A stretch of 64,000 nucleotides of DNA, taken from Bacteroides stercorirosoris (lineage in GTDB: Bacteria > Bacteroidota > Bacteroidia > Bacteroidales > Bacteroidaceae). Made by a program: the position numbers and the translations under genes. The stretch spans positions 124,001-188,000 of the forward strand of contig NZ_FQZN01000002.1 of assembly GCF_900142015.1 (NCBI RefSeq). Direction: 5' to 3'. Shown here one piece after another: positions 1 through 9,988 of the stretch; position 1 is the stretch's first letter, and each line of letters opens with the position of its first letter. The notes under the pieces were generated by a model. It searched no databases. It had not been told where the DNA came from and saw nothing but the letters and a program-made list of their open reading frames with translations.

Positions 1-233
1 TGCTGGCGATAGAAAGAGATACAGGTGTTCAGACCTACGCGGTAAATCCACGAGGAAGGTTTGCCTTTTCCTTCATATCCGTCGAAGCCCCGCCAAAGGT
101 TTATCACAACTTCCTGATAGAGATCTTTAAAATTGTCCCCATCCGTGGCATACATATAGCAGATTTTATAAATCACCCGCTTGTACTCCTCGATGAGGGA
201 AGTGAACTGTTTTTCTTTCGTATTCTGTTCCAT
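1..233 (-). CDS. ECF-type RNA polymerase sigma factor, 5' part only
   Basis: The minus strand reads open from an ATG at 233 to the window edge, giving the first 77 or so residues. The protein begins MEQNTKEKQFTSLIEEYKRV and continues with a sigma region 2 pattern: YKICYMYATDG, then DLYQEVVINLWRGF, then SSWIYRVGLNTC. The acidic DLYQEV(V/F)xxLW core and the WIYRIAxN-like helix are typical of extracytoplasmic-function sigma factors, which redirect RNA polymerase to stress or nutrient regulons. Region 4 and any anti-sigma partner lie outside the window. The upstream sequence carries an ECF-style promoter, so self-activation is likely (inference). The family call is firm; the regulon is unknown. 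Confidence 0.85.
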   Translation of the reverse strand, partial: MEQNTKEKQFTSLIEEYKRVIYKICYMYATDGDNFKDLYQEVVINLWRGFDGYEGKGKPSSWIYRVGLNTCISFYRQ

Positions 234-254
234 CTTAAGATAGTCTTTTGTACA

Positions 255-282
255 TAAGACGCCGGTTTAGGAGATTAGTTGC
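255..282 (-). promoter_or_regulatory. ECF-dependent (probably autoregulatory) promoter
   Basis: On the minus strand, GCAACT (277-282) is followed after 15 bp by CGTCTTA (255-261), about 22 bp before the sigma gene ATG. An AAC-type -35 and CGTC-type -10 at this spacing is the usual ECF promoter architecture, and ECF genes commonly activate themselves. No TAnnTTTG box competes here. Self-recognition is an inference. Confidence 0.5.
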
Positions 283-304
283 AAGAGGGGAGAAAAAATA
301 TAGC

Positions 305-546
305 CTGAGTTGTGGTGTTGCATCTGTGTTGCAACGTTGCTACACATACTTTGCTATACTACAGCATATACCTTGCAGTGATACTGCATATGTTTTGCAG
401 TGACGCTGCATATGCTTTGCAGTGATACTGCACATGCTTTGCAGTGATGCTGCACATGCTTTGCAGTGATGCTGCACATGCTTTGCAGTAATACTGAACA
501 TGCTTTGCAGTGATGCTGCACCTGTTTTGCAGTGAAACAGAATACC
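305..546. repeat. 22-bp tandem array A (about 11 degenerate units)
   Basis: Eleven head-to-tail 22-bp units start at 305, 327, 349, 371, 393, 415, 437, 459, 481, 503 and 525. Central units read CTTTGCAGTGATGCTGCA plus four bases; the units at 437 and 459 are identical, and divergence grows toward both ends. Each good unit holds a dyad TGCAG-N5-CTGCA. There are no spacers, so it is not CRISPR. It lies between the divergent sigma factor gene and purM, just upstream of the ECF promoter. Its period matches four other arrays in this window that have unrelated sequences. Function unknown. Confidence 0.9.
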
Positions 547-1202
547 TTTTCCTTATTTAATTTAGTTATGCGCTTTTCTGTTTATACCCGATATCAGTAG
601 ACGTTTCTTTAGAATAGTATCCTGAACCAGTAGTCACTTCTTTCGAAATTATGCTGATAAAATAGACATAACCACATATAAAGAGAGATTATTCTATATA
701 TGAAAAATATGAAATACTCTTTTGATTCACAACCATATACTCCAAATAACAGCCTAAAAGTCAGTGCTGACAAAACGTTTGTCGTCACTTACAAACACTT
801 TGTCGTCACTACCGTCAAACCCCGATTGGTAAATGGTTTAATGGCTATCAGTGCTGGAGTGTTGACAACTTATTAAAAAAAACGTTGTTGAAACCCTGAG
901 TTCAAGTTATAAAACACAGGGCGTCCGCTCAATAGTCTAAACAGTTTTTTTCTTATTAGGTTATGAATGAAACAGATGATTATTGCGCAGCTCAAGGCTG
1001 AAAGGCTTAGGCTGCGCTAAATTATCATTTGATTCCTTTTTTATCAGATTCAGTAACAATTGAAAAATAAAGATACAACGAAATACTCTATACTCCTACT
1101 CTGCCGAAAGAAAGATAAAAAGCAAGTATGTCCGGACTAAGGGAAGCAGCCTCTTTCGGGTAAATTCTTATGCAAACTCAAGGCTATAAGCAAAATAATC
1201 AC
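547..1202. other. Gene-free interval between array A and the purM promoter
   Basis: No convincing reading frame is present. Around 760-823 there is a weak direct repeat: GTCGTCACT occurs at 781 and 802 (21 bp apart), next to dyads GTCAG-tg-CTGAC and GACAAA-N3-TTTGTC. This might be an eroded array of the 22-bp type. A strong hairpin follows at 976-1028. The rest is AT-rich with nothing I recognise. Confidence 0.5.
976..1028 (+). terminator. Stable hairpin upstream of purM
   Basis: GCGCAGC (985-991) pairs with GCTGCGC (1011-1017). Flanking AT-rich bases (976-984 with 1018-1028) extend the stem imperfectly. A T-rich stretch follows about ten bases later. It could end transcription coming from the left, or be one of the many structured intergenic elements of this genome. 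No gene on the plus strand lies just upstream, so its role is unclear. Confidence 0.4.
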
Positions 1203-1210
1203 TACTTTTG
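1203..1210 (+). promoter_or_regulatory. Promoter -7 box for purM operon
   Basis: TACTTTTG is a perfect match to the Bacteroides -7 consensus TAnnTTTG. It lies 30 bp before the purM ATG, giving a short leader. The -33 element is not clear. Confidence 0.65.
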
Positions 1211-1239
1211 CGCATTCAATTGAAAAAACATATCAACTC

Positions 1240-2409
1240 ATGAGTAACCAAAGATACATGATGCGCGGTGTCAGCGCCTCTAAAGAAGATGTGCACAATG
1301 CCATCAAGAACATCGACAAAGGAATCTTCCCGCAAGCTTTCTGCAAAATCATCCCCGATATTTTGGGCGGCGACCCGGAGTATTGCAACATCATGCATGC
1401 CGACGGTGCAGGTACCAAATCTTCGTTGGCCTACATGTACTGGAAAGAAACGGGTGACCTCTCCGTATGGAAAGGCATCGCACAGGATGCACTGATTATG
1501 AACATCGACGACCTGCTTTGTGTAGGTGCAGTAGATAACATCCTAGTGTCCTCCACCATCGGACGAAACAAATTGCTGATTCCGGGCGAAGTAATCTCCG
1601 CCATCATCAACGGTACGGACGAATTGCTTGCCGAACTCCGCGAGATGGGCGTAGGCGTATATGCCACGGGGGGTGAAACAGCCGATGTGGGCGACTTGGT
1701 GCGCACCATTATCGTAGACAGCACCGTGACTTGCCGCATGAAGCGCAGCGACGTGATTGACAACGCCAACATCCGTCCGGGCGACGTGATCGTAGGTATG
1801 GCTTCTTACGGACAAGCCACTTATGAGAAAGAATATAACGGTGGCATGGGCAGCAACGGCCTAACTTCTGCCCGTCATGATGTGTTCTCCAAGTATCTGG
1901 CAGAGAAATATCCCGAAAGTTATGACAAGGCAGTGCCCGAAGAACTGGTTTACAGCGGTGGTCTGAAGTTGACGGATGCCGTAGAAGGCAGCCCGCTGGA
2001 TGCAGGTAAGCTGGTGCTCTCTCCTACCCGCACGTATGCGCCGGTAGTGAAGAAGTTGCTGGATGCACTCCGTGCAGACATTCACGGTATGGTGCACTGC
2101 TCGGGTGGTGCACAGACTAAAGTATTGCACTTTATAGGTGATAATTGCCGCGTGGTTAAAGATAATTTGTTCCCTGTTCCTCCGTTGTTCAAGACCATTA
2201 AAGAAGAGAGTAACACGGACTGGGCAGAAATGTACAAGGTTTTCAACATGGGACACCGCTTGGAAGTATACCTGTCGCCCGAACATGCCGAAGAGGTAAT
2301 CGCCATCAGCAAGAGCTTCGGTATTGATGCGCAGATTGTGGGACGCATTGAGGAAAGCGATAAGAAGGAGCTGATTATTAAGAGCGAGTTCGGAGAATTC
2401 AAATACTAA
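1240..2409 (+). CDS. purM: Phosphoribosylformylglycinamidine cyclo-ligase (AIR synthase)
   Basis: This 389-residue protein belongs to the PurM/AIR synthase-related family. PurM closes FGAM to aminoimidazole ribotide using ATP, the fifth step of purine synthesis, in the cytosol. Visible signatures are the HADGAGTKSSLAYMYW stretch near residues 53-68, the acidic NIDDLLCVGA segment, and the glycine-rich VYATGGETADVGD loop. The length fits the longer Bacteroidota version of the enzyme. The start at 1240 follows a perfect -7 box and the protein begins MSNQRYMMRGVSA. A second Met (MMRG) is a less likely start. It is only 4 bp upstream of prfA, so the two should be co-transcribed, linking nucleotide synthesis with translation termination. 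Confidence 0.9.
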   Translation: MSNQRYMMRGVSASKEDVHNAIKNIDKGIFPQAFCKIIPDILGGDPEYCNIMHADGAGTKSSLAYMYWKETGDLSVWKGIAQDALIMNIDDLLCVGAVDNILVSSTIGRNKLLIPGEVISAIINGTDELLAELREMGVGVYATGGETADVGDLVRTIIVDSTVTCRMKRSDVIDNANIRPGDVIVGMASYGQATYEKEYNGGMGSNGLTSARHDVFSKYLAEKYPESYDKAVPEELVYSGGLKLTDAVEGSPLDAGKLVLSPTRTYAPVVKKLLDALRADIHGMVHCSGGAQTKVLHFIGDNCRVVKDNLFPVPPLFKTIKEESNTDWAEMYKVFNMGHRLEVYLSPEHAEEVIAISKSFGIDAQIVGRIEESDKKELIIKSEFGEFKY

Positions 2410-2413
2410 TTAA

Positions 2414-3526
2414 ATGGCAGACAACAATACCATATTAGAAAAGCTGGAAGGCCTCGTTGCCCGCTTCGAAGAAGTATCGACGCTGATTACAGACCCGGCA
2501 GTGATTGCCGACCAAAAGCGTTATGTGAAGCTCACCAAAGAGTATAAAGAATTGGGCGACCTGATGAACGCCCGTAAAGAATATATCCAGGTGCTGAACG
2601 GCATCGAGGAAGCCAAAGAAATCATCACCAACGAAGCTGACCCGGAAATGCGGGAAATGGCGCGTGAAGAACTGGATGCCTGCCAAGCCCGCCAGCCGGA
2701 ACTGGAAGAGCATATCAAACTCCTGCTCGTGCCCGCCGACCCACAGGACAGCAAGAACGCCATCCTCGAAATCCGTGGAGGTACGGGTGGCGACGAAGCC
2801 GCCATCTTTGCCGGAGACCTGTTCCGTATGTACACCAAATTCTGCGAAACGAAAGGCTGGAGAATGGAAATATCCAGCGTCAACGAAGGCGCGGCAGGCG
2901 GATTCAAGGAAATAATCTGTAGCGTGACGGGTGACAATGTGTACGGAACCCTGAAATACGAGTCCGGCGTGCATCGCGTGCAGCGCGTTCCGGCTACCGA
3001 AACCCAGGGGCGTGTGCATACTTCCGCCGCCAGTGTGGCAGTGCTTCCCGAAGCCGAAGAATTTGACGTGGTCATCAACGAAGGCGAAATCAAGTGGGAC
3101 ACCTTCCGAAGCGGTGGTGCCGGCGGACAGAACGTAAATAAGGTGGAATCCGGCGTGCGTCTGCGCTACGTCTGGAAGAATCCCAACACGGGTGTCTCCG
3201 AAGAAATCCTGATAGAATGTACCGAAACGCGCGACCAGCCGAAAAACAAGGAACGCGCCCTCTCCCGCCTGCGTACATTCATCTACGACAAAGAGCACCA
3301 GAAGTATCTGGACGACATCGCCTCCAAGCGGAAGACAATGGTATCTACCGGAGACCGCTCTGCCAAAATCCGTACCTACAACTATCCGCAGGGACGTATC
3401 ACCGATCATCGCATCAACTATACCATTTATAACCTTGTCGCCTTCATGGATGGCGACATCCAGGACTGCATCGACCACCTGATTGTAGCGGAAAATGCAG
3501 AGCGGCTGAAAGAAAGCGAACTGTAA
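2414..3526 (+). CDS. prfA: Peptide chain release factor 1
   Basis: The 370-residue class I release factor recognises UAA and UAG stop codons and triggers peptide release on the ribosome. The GGQ catalytic motif is at residues 237-239 inside FRSGGAGGQNVNKVES. The stop-codon reading tripeptide PAT is at residues 193-195 in VQRVPATETQGR, which marks RF1 rather than RF2 (which has SPF). The N-terminal domain is a helical region rich in Glu and Lys. Length and domain order are normal. The gene sits between purM and a DUF4153 gene; the 46-bp gap to the next ORF shows no terminator. The call is secure. Confidence 0.97.
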   Translation: MADNNTILEKLEGLVARFEEVSTLITDPAVIADQKRYVKLTKEYKELGDLMNARKEYIQVLNGIEEAKEIITNEADPEMREMAREELDACQARQPELEEHIKLLLVPADPQDSKNAILEIRGGTGGDEAAIFAGDLFRMYTKFCETKGWRMEISSVNEGAAGGFKEIICSVTGDNVYGTLKYESGVHRVQRVPATETQGRVHTSAASVAVLPEAEEFDVVINEGEIKWDTFRSGGAGGQNVNKVESGVRLRYVWKNPNTGVSEEILIECTETRDQPKNKERALSRLRTFIYDKEHQKYLDDIASKRKTMVSTGDRSAKIRTYNYPQGRITDHRINYTIYNLVAFMDGDIQDCIDHLIVAENAERLKESEL

Positions 3527-3572
3527 CCTTATAAGGAAAAACGTAACCCCGGAAACTTCAACGGCAGAACAG

Positions 3573-5357
3573 ATGAAAGGACAGTTTTTTAATAAAGCAT
3601 TTCACACTCTGACGGAAGCATTTCAGAATTGCCTGAAACGTTTTCCGACCACAGTATGCTTTATCCTTGCACTTACTGCCTACCTGGCCTATCTGGTATC
3701 TACCGAAATGGACGACGAAAGGAAGCTGACGCTGGTTCTGGGGTATTACTTTTCCGTCGGCACCCTGCTCTCACTCACCCTCCACCTGTGGAGCGAAGAG
3801 GTAGAGAGCCGGATAAAAGGAATCTGTGTACACATCGTGATGCACATATTGCTCATTGCCGATGCCGTATACCTCTACAGCCTCTCTCCGGAACGGTCGC
3901 TCACCGAAATAAGCATAGCCCACGGGGCGGCCATCCTGGCATTGTGGCTTTCCGTCTTTTTCCTCTCGTTCATCAAAGAAAAGAATGACATTCCGAGCTG
4001 GAACTTCGCTTCCTACACCGTAGGAGCCTTTGTCACGGCAAACGTGGTGGGACTGATCATGAGCGGCGGAATAAGTCTGCTTGTCTTTTCGCTGCACCAG
4101 CTTTTCGATGTGGATGTGAGCTGGAAATGTTATCTGTATATCCTTGTCGCATGCAGCGTATTGCTTCCGATGCTGCTTTTCCTCGGCATGTTGCCCAAAG
4201 ACGAGCAAAAGCACAACCAGGAACCACAACCTTCGGAATTCCTGAACGGGACGATACATTTCCTTTTCCTCCCGCTCATGGCAGGGTATCTGCTTGTGCT
4301 TTACATCTATGCCACCCGCATCCTTATCAGTTGGGAACTGCCTACGGGCTGGGTTTCCTGGCTTGTCGTAGCACTTATGGCGGGATGCATCGCCATCGAA
4401 TTCGGGCTGTATCCGGCACGGGTCAGCGAATCGAAGCGCTCGAACGAATGGATTGCACGCTGGCTGCCCGCCCTGGTGTTGCCGCTGCTGATATTGATGA
4501 CAGTCGGCATCATCCGCCGCTTCAACGACTATGGCGTCACCATAAACCGGCTTTATCTGATCACACTCAACATCTGGTGTTATATCGTCTGCTTCGGACT
4601 GGTCCTCACCCGGGCACGCCGCATCAGTTGGATTCCCATTTCATTCTCCATCATCTTCCTGCTGACTTCCGTATTGCCGGTAAATTATGCCAGTATCACC
4701 CGGAACATTATGCACGACAGCATAGAGAAGGAACTGGCACGTAGCGGCGTAACAGATTTGCCCCTCTCACGCAACCAGTATGACAACTGGCTGGATTCGC
4801 TTCCGGCAAAGACCGCATTACAAGTGAACGACCGGCTCCGTTATCTGCATTACTGGTTCGGACGGAAAAGCATAGCTGACCTTGTGGATAAAGACGCATC
4901 ATTCTACTATGCCAAAAACCGTTTCGGCCAAGACAGTGACGAAGCTACCGGCAATGATAAAGCCGCCGCCGACAACAACCGGCCTATATCATACAGCGGT
5001 CAAACCTCCTCACGGACAAATATCGAGATACCCAAGGGGTACAACCGTTTCGTAATCATACCGGAACCCGGCAGATCGAGCAGGCAACTCTACATTCCGC
5101 GCAAGTATTTAGAGACAGGAATACTGCCCGCCTCCCTCGGCACCCGGACAGATAAAACGAACGATACGGTCTACATCGACCTCAAAACCATTGAGGCACT
5201 TCAACGTTATAAGTACGGTGAAATGCCTCCTGCACAATTTAAGTGTAACTCCGATAAGTGCCTTTTCATACTGACTGGCTTCTCCTTAGATTATCAAAAA
5301 GAAGGAAACGAAGCCCTCCTGCTAAATATAAATGGCTACTTATTCAGGAAACAATAA
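3573..5357 (+). CDS. DUF4153 family integral membrane protein
   Basis: This 594-residue protein has about a dozen hydrophobic segments spread over residues 25-375, starting with [18 protein letters not shown] soluble C-terminal part of about 200 residues follows. The N-terminal arrangement ([53 protein letters not shown] segments) fits the DUF4153 family, whose function is not known. It lies between prfA and pyrF in the same direction, 46 bp and 32 bp away, so it is probably carried in the same transcript. No catalytic motif was identified. The inner membrane is the expected location. Confidence 0.75.
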   Translation: MKGQFFNKAFHTLTEAFQNCLKRFPTTVCFILALTAYLAYLVSTEMDDERKLTLVLGYYFSVGTLLSLTLHLWSEEVESRIKGICVHIVMHILLIADAVYLYSLSPERSLTEISIAHGAAILALWLSVFFLSFIKEKNDIPSWNFASYTVGAFVTANVVGLIMSGGISLLVFSLHQLFDVDVSWKCYLYILVACSVLLPMLLFLGMLPKDEQKHNQEPQPSEFLNGTIHFLFLPLMAGYLLVLYIYATRILISWELPTGWVSWLVVALMAGCIAIEFGLYPARVSESKRSNEWIARWLPALVLPLLILMTVGIIRRFNDYGVTINRLYLITLNIWCYIVCFGLVLTRARRISWIPISFSIIFLLTSVLPVNYASITRNIMHDSIEKELARSGVTDLPLSRNQYDNWLDSLPAKTALQVNDRLRYLHYWFGRKSIADLVDKDASFYYAKNRFGQDSDEATGNDKAAADNNRPISYSGQTSSRTNIEIPKGYNRFVIIPEPGRSSRQLYIPRKYLETGILPASLGTRTDKTNDTVYIDLKTIEALQRYKYGEMPPAQFKCNSDKCLFILTGFSLDYQKEGNEALLLNINGYLFRKQ

Positions 5358-5389
5358 AACGAATCATAAACAGACTAAATATATCCGAT

Positions 5390-6211
5390 ATGAATAAACA
5401 ACAGCTTTTTGAAAATATCAAGCGTAAGCAATCATTCCTTTGCGTAGGTCTGGATACAGACATCAAGAAAATTCCCGAACACCTGTTGAAGGAAGAAGAT
5501 CCGATTTTCGCTTTTAACAAAGCCATCATTGATGCAACAGCCGACCTTTGCATCGCCTACAAACCCAACCTCGCTTTTTATGAAAGCATGGGCGTGAAAG
5601 GCTGGATCGCCTTTGAGAAGACCGTGAAGTATATCAAGGAGAACTATCCCGACCAATTCATCATCGCTGACGCCAAACGCGGCGACATCGGAAACACATC
5701 CGCCATGTATGCCCGCACTTTCTTCGACGAACTGGACATCGACTCCGTGACCGTAGCCCCCTACATGGGCGAAGACAGCGTCACTCCCTTCCTCACCTAC
5801 GAAGGAAAATGGGTAATCCTCCTGGCACTGACCAGTAACAAAGGTTCACACGACTTCCAGTTGACGGAAGACCCGAACGGCGAACGTCTCTTCGAAAAAG
5901 TATTGCGTAAATCGCAGGAATGGGCAAACGACGAACAGATGATGTACGTGGTAGGCGCTACCCAGGGCCGTGCTTTCGAAGACATCCGCAAGATTGTCCC
6001 CAACCACTTCCTGCTTGTACCGGGCGTAGGAGCGCAAGGCGGTTCACTGGAAGAAGTTTGCAAATATGGCATGAACTCCACTTGCGGACTGATTGTGAAC
6101 TCCAGCCGTGGCATCATCTACGTGGACAAGACTGAAAAGTTTGCCGAAGCTGCCCGCAATGCCGCAAAAGAAGTGCAACAGCAGATGGCGGAACAACTGA
6201 AACAGTTATAA
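5390..6211 (+). CDS. pyrF: Orotidine 5'-phosphate decarboxylase (type 2)
   Basis: The 273-residue enzyme decarboxylates OMP to UMP, the last step of de novo pyrimidine synthesis. Diagnostic motifs are [12 protein letters not shown] near the N terminus, the active-site stretch [27 protein letters not shown], and the phosphate-binding [11 protein letters not shown] with NSSRGIIY at the end. These are features of the type 2 (longer) OMP decarboxylase group. I start it at ATG 5390 (MNKQQLF). The frame is open upstream to 5258, but that extension overlaps the end of the DUF4153 gene and has no family match. With purM nearby, this run holds one purine and one pyrimidine gene. Confidence 0.95.
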   Translation: MNKQQLFENIKRKQSFLCVGLDTDIKKIPEHLLKEEDPIFAFNKAIIDATADLCIAYKPNLAFYESMGVKGWIAFEKTVKYIKENYPDQFIIADAKRGDIGNTSAMYARTFFDELDIDSVTVAPYMGEDSVTPFLTYEGKWVILLALTSNKGSHDFQLTEDPNGERLFEKVLRKSQEWANDEQMMYVVGATQGRAFEDIRKIVPNHFLLVPGVGAQGGSLEEVCKYGMNSTCGLIVNSSRGIIYVDKTEKFAEAARNAAKEVQQQMAEQLKQL

Positions 6212-6242
6212 CCAACTCATTGCCCGCAACTAAAAGAATCTC

Positions 6243-7469
6243 ATGTTCGAACGGAAAATCATCAACGACCCGGTATTCGGGTTCATCAATATTCCCAAAG
6301 GGTTGCTGTACGACATCGTACGGCATCCTCTTTTGCAACGCTTAAGCCGCATCAAGCAACTGGGGTTGTCGTCCGTGGTTTACCCCGGTGCACAGCACAC
6401 CCGTTTTCAGCACTCGCTGGGGGCTTTCCATCTGATGAGCGAAGCCATCCAGCAACTCACCAGCAAGGGCAACTTTATCTTCGACAGTGAAGCGGAAGCG
6501 GTGCAAGCGGCTATATTGATGCACGACATCGGACACGGACCGTTCTCCCACGTGCTGGAAGATACCATCGTGCAAGGTGTATCCCACGAAGACATCTCCC
6601 TCCTGTTGATGGAACGCATCAACAAAGAGATGAACGGGCAACTCACCCTTGCCATCCAGATATTCAAAGACGAATACCCCAAGAAGTTCCTTCACCAACT
6701 CGTCAGCGGCCAGCTCGACATGGATCGCATGGACTACCTGCGCCGCGACAGTTTCTACACCGGCGTGACGGAGGGCAACATCGGCTCGGCACGTATCATC
6801 AAAATGCTCGACGTGAAAGAAGACCATCTCGTTATAGAATCCAAAGGAATCTATTCCATCGAGAACTTCCTCACCGCCCGCCGCCTGATGTACTGGCAGG
6901 TGTATTTGCATAAAACGTCCGTGGCCTACGAGAAGATGCTTATCAGCGCCTTGCTCCGCGCCAAGGAACTGGCAAACCGGGGTGTGGAATTATTCGCTTC
7001 ACCGGCATTGCGTTTTTTCCTTTACAACGACATCAATAAGGAAACGTTCTATGCCAAGCCCGAATGTCTGGAGAACTTTATCCAGTTGGATGACAATGAC
7101 ATATGGACTGCCCTGAAAGTATGGAGCACCCACAGCGACAAAGTTTTGTCTACGTTGAGCCTCGGCATGATCAACCGTAATATCTTTAAAGTGGAAATTT
7201 CTACTGAACCAATATGTGAAAAAAGAAAAAAAGAATTAACTTTGCAAATCAGTCAGCAACTGGGCATACCCCTCTCTGAAGCGAGCTATTTCGTCTCTAC
7301 CCCCAGCATCGAGAAGAATATGTACGACCCGGCAGACGATAGTATTGATATCCTCTACAAAGACGGAAGTATCAAAAATATTGCTGAAGCATCGGACATG
7401 CTCAATATTTCCCTCTTATCAAAAAAGGTAAAAAAATACTATCTTTGCTACCAACGTTTGCATAGGTAA
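6243..7469 (+). CDS. HD-domain phosphohydrolase (dNTPase-like)
   Basis: The 408-residue protein shows the HD superfamily metal-binding pattern: [14 protein letters not shown], then [15 protein letters not shown], then [16 protein letters not shown]. These supply the H, HD and D ligands and place it close to dGTPase/SAMHD1-like proteins (COG1078 group). Members hydrolyse nucleotides or phosphate esters; the substrate here is unknown. The N-terminal [29 protein letters not shown] segment is also typical of that group. It follows pyrF by 31 bp, so a link to nucleotide balance is plausible (inference). Its 3' end contains the promoter of the following lpx operon. Confidence 0.85.
   Translation: MFERKIINDPVFGFINIPKGLLYDIVRHPLLQRLSRIKQLGLSSVVYPGAQHTRFQHSLGAFHLMSEAIQQLTSKGNFIFDSEAEAVQAAILMHDIGHGPFSHVLEDTIVQGVSHEDISLLLMERINKEMNGQLTLAIQIFKDEYPKKFLHQLVSGQLDMDRMDYLRRDSFYTGVTEGNIGSARIIKMLDVKEDHLVIESKGIYSIENFLTARRLMYWQVYLHKTSVAYEKMLISALLRAKELANRGVELFASPALRFFLYNDINKETFYAKPECLENFIQLDDNDIWTALKVWSTHSDKVLSTLSLGMINRNIFKVEISTEPICEKRKKELTLQISQQLGIPLSEASYFVSTPSIEKNMYDPADDSIDILYKDGSIKNIAEASDMLNISLLSKKVKKYYLCYQRLHR
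7440..7447 (+). promoter_or_regulatory. Promoter -7 box for the lpxD operon, inside the HD gene
   Basis: TATCTTTG is a perfect TAnnTTTG match overlapping the last 30 bp of the HD-domain gene. It would give the lpxD transcript a leader of about 100 nt, so the lipid A genes can be expressed independently of the upstream operon. Confidence 0.6.
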
Positions 7470-7554
7470 GTATAAAATATTCACCCAAGGACAAGGAAAT
7501 ATAAAAAAAAAGTCCGTTATTTGTGATTTGAAACCATCTAACAAGAATAAGACA

Positions 7555-8595
7555 ATGGAGTTCTCTGCTAAACAAATTGCAACATTTATCCAAGGAGAAA
7601 TCGTTGGAGACGAGAATGCAACTGTACATACTTTTGCTAAGATAGAAGAAGGTATCCCCGGTGCTATCTCGTTTCTATCCAATCCCAAATATACCTCTTA
7701 TATATACAACACTCAATCCAGTATAGTACTGGTAAACAAATACTTCGTACCCGAACAGGAAGTAAAAGCCACTTTAATCAAAGTGGATAATGCCTACGAA
7801 AGTCTTGCCAAACTGCTCAATCTTTACGAACAGAGTAAGCCCAAACGGGTAGGAATCCATCCGCTGGCTTTCGTTGCCGAGACTGCGAAAATCGGCAAGG
7901 ATGTTTACATTGCACCCTATGCTTGCATCGGCGAATATGCTGAGGTGGGAGACAACACTATGATTCATCCGCACGCTACCGTCGGCAGTGGTGCCAAAGT
8001 TGGCAGCGACTGTATCATCTATGCCAGCGCAACCATTTATCATGACTGCCGGGTAGGCAATCATTGCGTTCTGCATTCCGGCAGTGTGATCGGTGCAGAC
8101 GGTTTTGGCTTCGCCCCCACTCCCGAAGGTTACGAGAAGATTCCTCAAATCGGTATCGTGATATTAGAGGATAATGTGGAAATCGGTGCCAACACTTGCG
8201 TAGACCGTGCCACGATGGGTGCGACTATCGTACATAAAGGTGTGAAACTGGACAATCTGATTCAGGTGGCACACAACGATGAAATTGGTTCGCACACCGT
8301 GATGGCTGCACAAGTGGGCATAGCAGGTTCCACCAAAGTGGGCGAATGGTGTATGTTTGGCGGACAAGTAGGTATTGCCGGACACATCCACATCGGAGAC
8401 AAGGTGAATCTGGGCGCACAGTCCGGCGTTCCCAGCAGCATCAAGGATGGCAGCCAGCTAATCGGTACCCCGCCTATGGACCCGAAACAATATTTCAAGA
8501 CTGCTGTTGCACAACGGAGCTTACCGGAAATGTTAACTGAAATCCGTCAGCTCCGCAAAGAACTGAATGAATTAAAACAACAAATAAACAAGTAA
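7555..8595 (+). CDS. lpxD: UDP-3-O-(3-hydroxyacyl)glucosamine N-acyltransferase
   Basis: LpxD adds the second 3-hydroxyacyl chain, to the 2-amino group of UDP-acyl-glucosamine, in lipid A synthesis. From ATG 7555 ([20 protein letters not shown]) the protein has 346 residues, the normal length. The N-terminal uridine-binding domain ([18 protein letters not shown]) is followed by a left-handed beta-helix of hexapeptide repeats ([21 protein letters not shown] onward). The catalytic His region reads [21 protein letters not shown]. The C-terminal helix, [16 protein letters not shown], is also typical. A TTG at 7528 could extend it by nine residues, but the ATG fits the family. It is 3 bp from lpxC-fabZ. 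Confidence 0.95.
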   Translation: MEFSAKQIATFIQGEIVGDENATVHTFAKIEEGIPGAISFLSNPKYTSYIYNTQSSIVLVNKYFVPEQEVKATLIKVDNAYESLAKLLNLYEQSKPKRVGIHPLAFVAETAKIGKDVYIAPYACIGEYAEVGDNTMIHPHATVGSGAKVGSDCIIYASATIYHDCRVGNHCVLHSGSVIGADGFGFAPTPEGYEKIPQIGIVILEDNVEIGANTCVDRATMGATIVHKGVKLDNLIQVAHNDEIGSHTVMAAQVGIAGSTKVGEWCMFGGQVGIAGHIHIGDKVNLGAQSGVPSSIKDGSQLIGTPPMDPKQYFKTAVAQRSLPEMLTEIRQLRKELNELKQQINK

Positions 8596-8598
8596 CAA

Positions 8599-9984
8599 AT
8601 GTTGAAACAAAAGACTCTGAAAGACAGTTTTTCCCTCAGTGGTAAAGGTCTTCATACGGGACTTGACCTGACCGTTACTTTCAATCCGGCTCCGGACAAT
8701 CACGGATATAAAATCCAGCGTATCGACCTGGAAGGGCAACCTATCATCGATGCGGTTGCGGACAACGTGACTGAAACCACACGCGGCACTGTTCTTTCCA
8801 AGAATGGCGTGAAGGTTAGCACTGTAGAGCACGGCATGGCAGCACTTTATGCCCTGGGCATCGACAACTGCCTGATACAAGTCAATGGTCCTGAGTTTCC
8901 TATTCTGGACGGCAGCGCCCAATATTATGCACAAGAAATAGAGCGCGTAGGTACAGAAGAACAAAACGCAGTTAAAGATTTCTATATCATCAAGTCGAAA
9001 ATCGAGTTCCGCGATGAGAAGACAGGTTCTTCCATTATCGTGTTACCCGACGAAAATTTCAGTCTGAACGTATTGGTATCCTATGATTCACACATCATCC
9101 CCAACCAGTTTGCAACGTTGGAAGATATGTCGAAGTTCAAAGAGGAAGTAGCCGCCAGCCGCACGTTCGTATTCGTACGCGAAATTGAGCCGCTGTTGCA
9201 AGCCGGTCTCATCAAGGGTGGCGACCTGGACAATGCTATCGTGATTTACGAACGTAAGATGTCTCAGGAAGACTTCGACAAGCTGGCTGACGTGATGGGT
9301 GTTCCCCACATGGATGCCGAACAACTCGGATATATCAACCACAAACCGCTGGTATGGGCCAATGAATGTGCACGCCACAAACTGCTCGATGTGATCGGCG
9401 ACCTGGCTCTGATAGGCAAGCCCATCAAGGGACGTATCATCGCTACCCGTCCGGGACACACCATCAACAATAAGTTTGCCCGCCAGATGCGTAAGGAAAT
9501 CCGCCTGCACGACATTCAGGCACCGACTTACGACTGCAACCGCGAACCCGTGATGGACGTAAACCGCATCCGCGAACTGCTGCCGCACCGTTATCCGTTC
9601 CAACTGGTGGATAAAGTCATTGAAATCGGAGCCAACTATATTGTAGGCGTAAAGAACATAACCGCTAACGAACCTTTCTTCCAGGGTCACTTCCCGCAGG
9701 AGCCGGTAATGCCGGGCGTATTGCAGATTGAGGCTATGGCGCAGGTGGGGGGCTTACTCGTACTGAACTCGGTAGACGAGCCCGAACGTTACTCCACCTA
9801 TTTCATGAAAATAGACGGTGTGAAGTTCCGGCAGAAAGTAGTGCCGGGTGACACCCTCGTTTTCCGCGTAGAGTTGCTTGCTCCTATCCGCCGTGGAATT
9901 TCCACCATGAAAGGATACGCATTTGTAGGCGAGAAAGTAGTTTGCGAGGCAGAGTTTATGGCGCAAATAGTTAAGAACAAGTAA
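8599..9984 (+). CDS. lpxC-fabZ: Bifunctional LpxC deacetylase / FabZ dehydratase
   Basis: This 461-residue protein fuses two enzymes. Residues 1-300 are LpxC, the zinc deacetylase that commits UDP-acyl-GlcNAc to lipid A; the motifs are VSTVEHGMAALYALG, GPEFPILDGSA and HKLLDVIGDLALIG with GHTINNKFAR. Residues 315-461 are FabZ, the hot-dog 3-hydroxyacyl-ACP dehydratase; the motifs are LLPHRYPFQLVDKV and FFQGHFPQEPVMPGVLQIEAMAQ, with the catalytic His and Glu. The fusion is characteristic of Bacteroidota and may balance phospholipid and lipid A use of the same acyl-ACP pool (known proposal for separate enzymes; inference here). It lies in the lpxD-lpxA operon. No break is visible. Confidence 0.96.
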   Translation: MLKQKTLKDSFSLSGKGLHTGLDLTVTFNPAPDNHGYKIQRIDLEGQPIIDAVADNVTETTRGTVLSKNGVKVSTVEHGMAALYALGIDNCLIQVNGPEFPILDGSAQYYAQEIERVGTEEQNAVKDFYIIKSKIEFRDEKTGSSIIVLPDENFSLNVLVSYDSHIIPNQFATLEDMSKFKEEVAASRTFVFVREIEPLLQAGLIKGGDLDNAIVIYERKMSQEDFDKLADVMGVPHMDAEQLGYINHKPLVWANECARHKLLDVIGDLALIGKPIKGRIIATRPGHTINNKFARQMRKEIRLHDIQAPTYDCNREPVMDVNRIRELLPHRYPFQLVDKVIEIGANYIVGVKNITANEPFFQGHFPQEPVMPGVLQIEAMAQVGGLLVLNSVDEPERYSTYFMKIDGVKFRQKVVPGDTLVFRVELLAPIRRGISTMKGYAFVGEKVVCEAEFMAQIVKNK

Positions 9985-9988
9985 AAGG

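Noticed and set aside
305..546. Array A (and B-E) as CRISPR
   Set aside because: Units are contiguous at 22 bp with no unique spacers, and no cas gene is present.
2435..3478. 347-codon minus-strand ORF opposite prfA
   Set aside because: It lies fully antisense to prfA, which has intact RF1 motifs; the composition is that of a shadow frame.
5258..5389. Longer start for pyrF at 5258
   Set aside because: The extension overlaps the DUF4153 gene and has no family match; ATG 5390 gives the standard N terminus.
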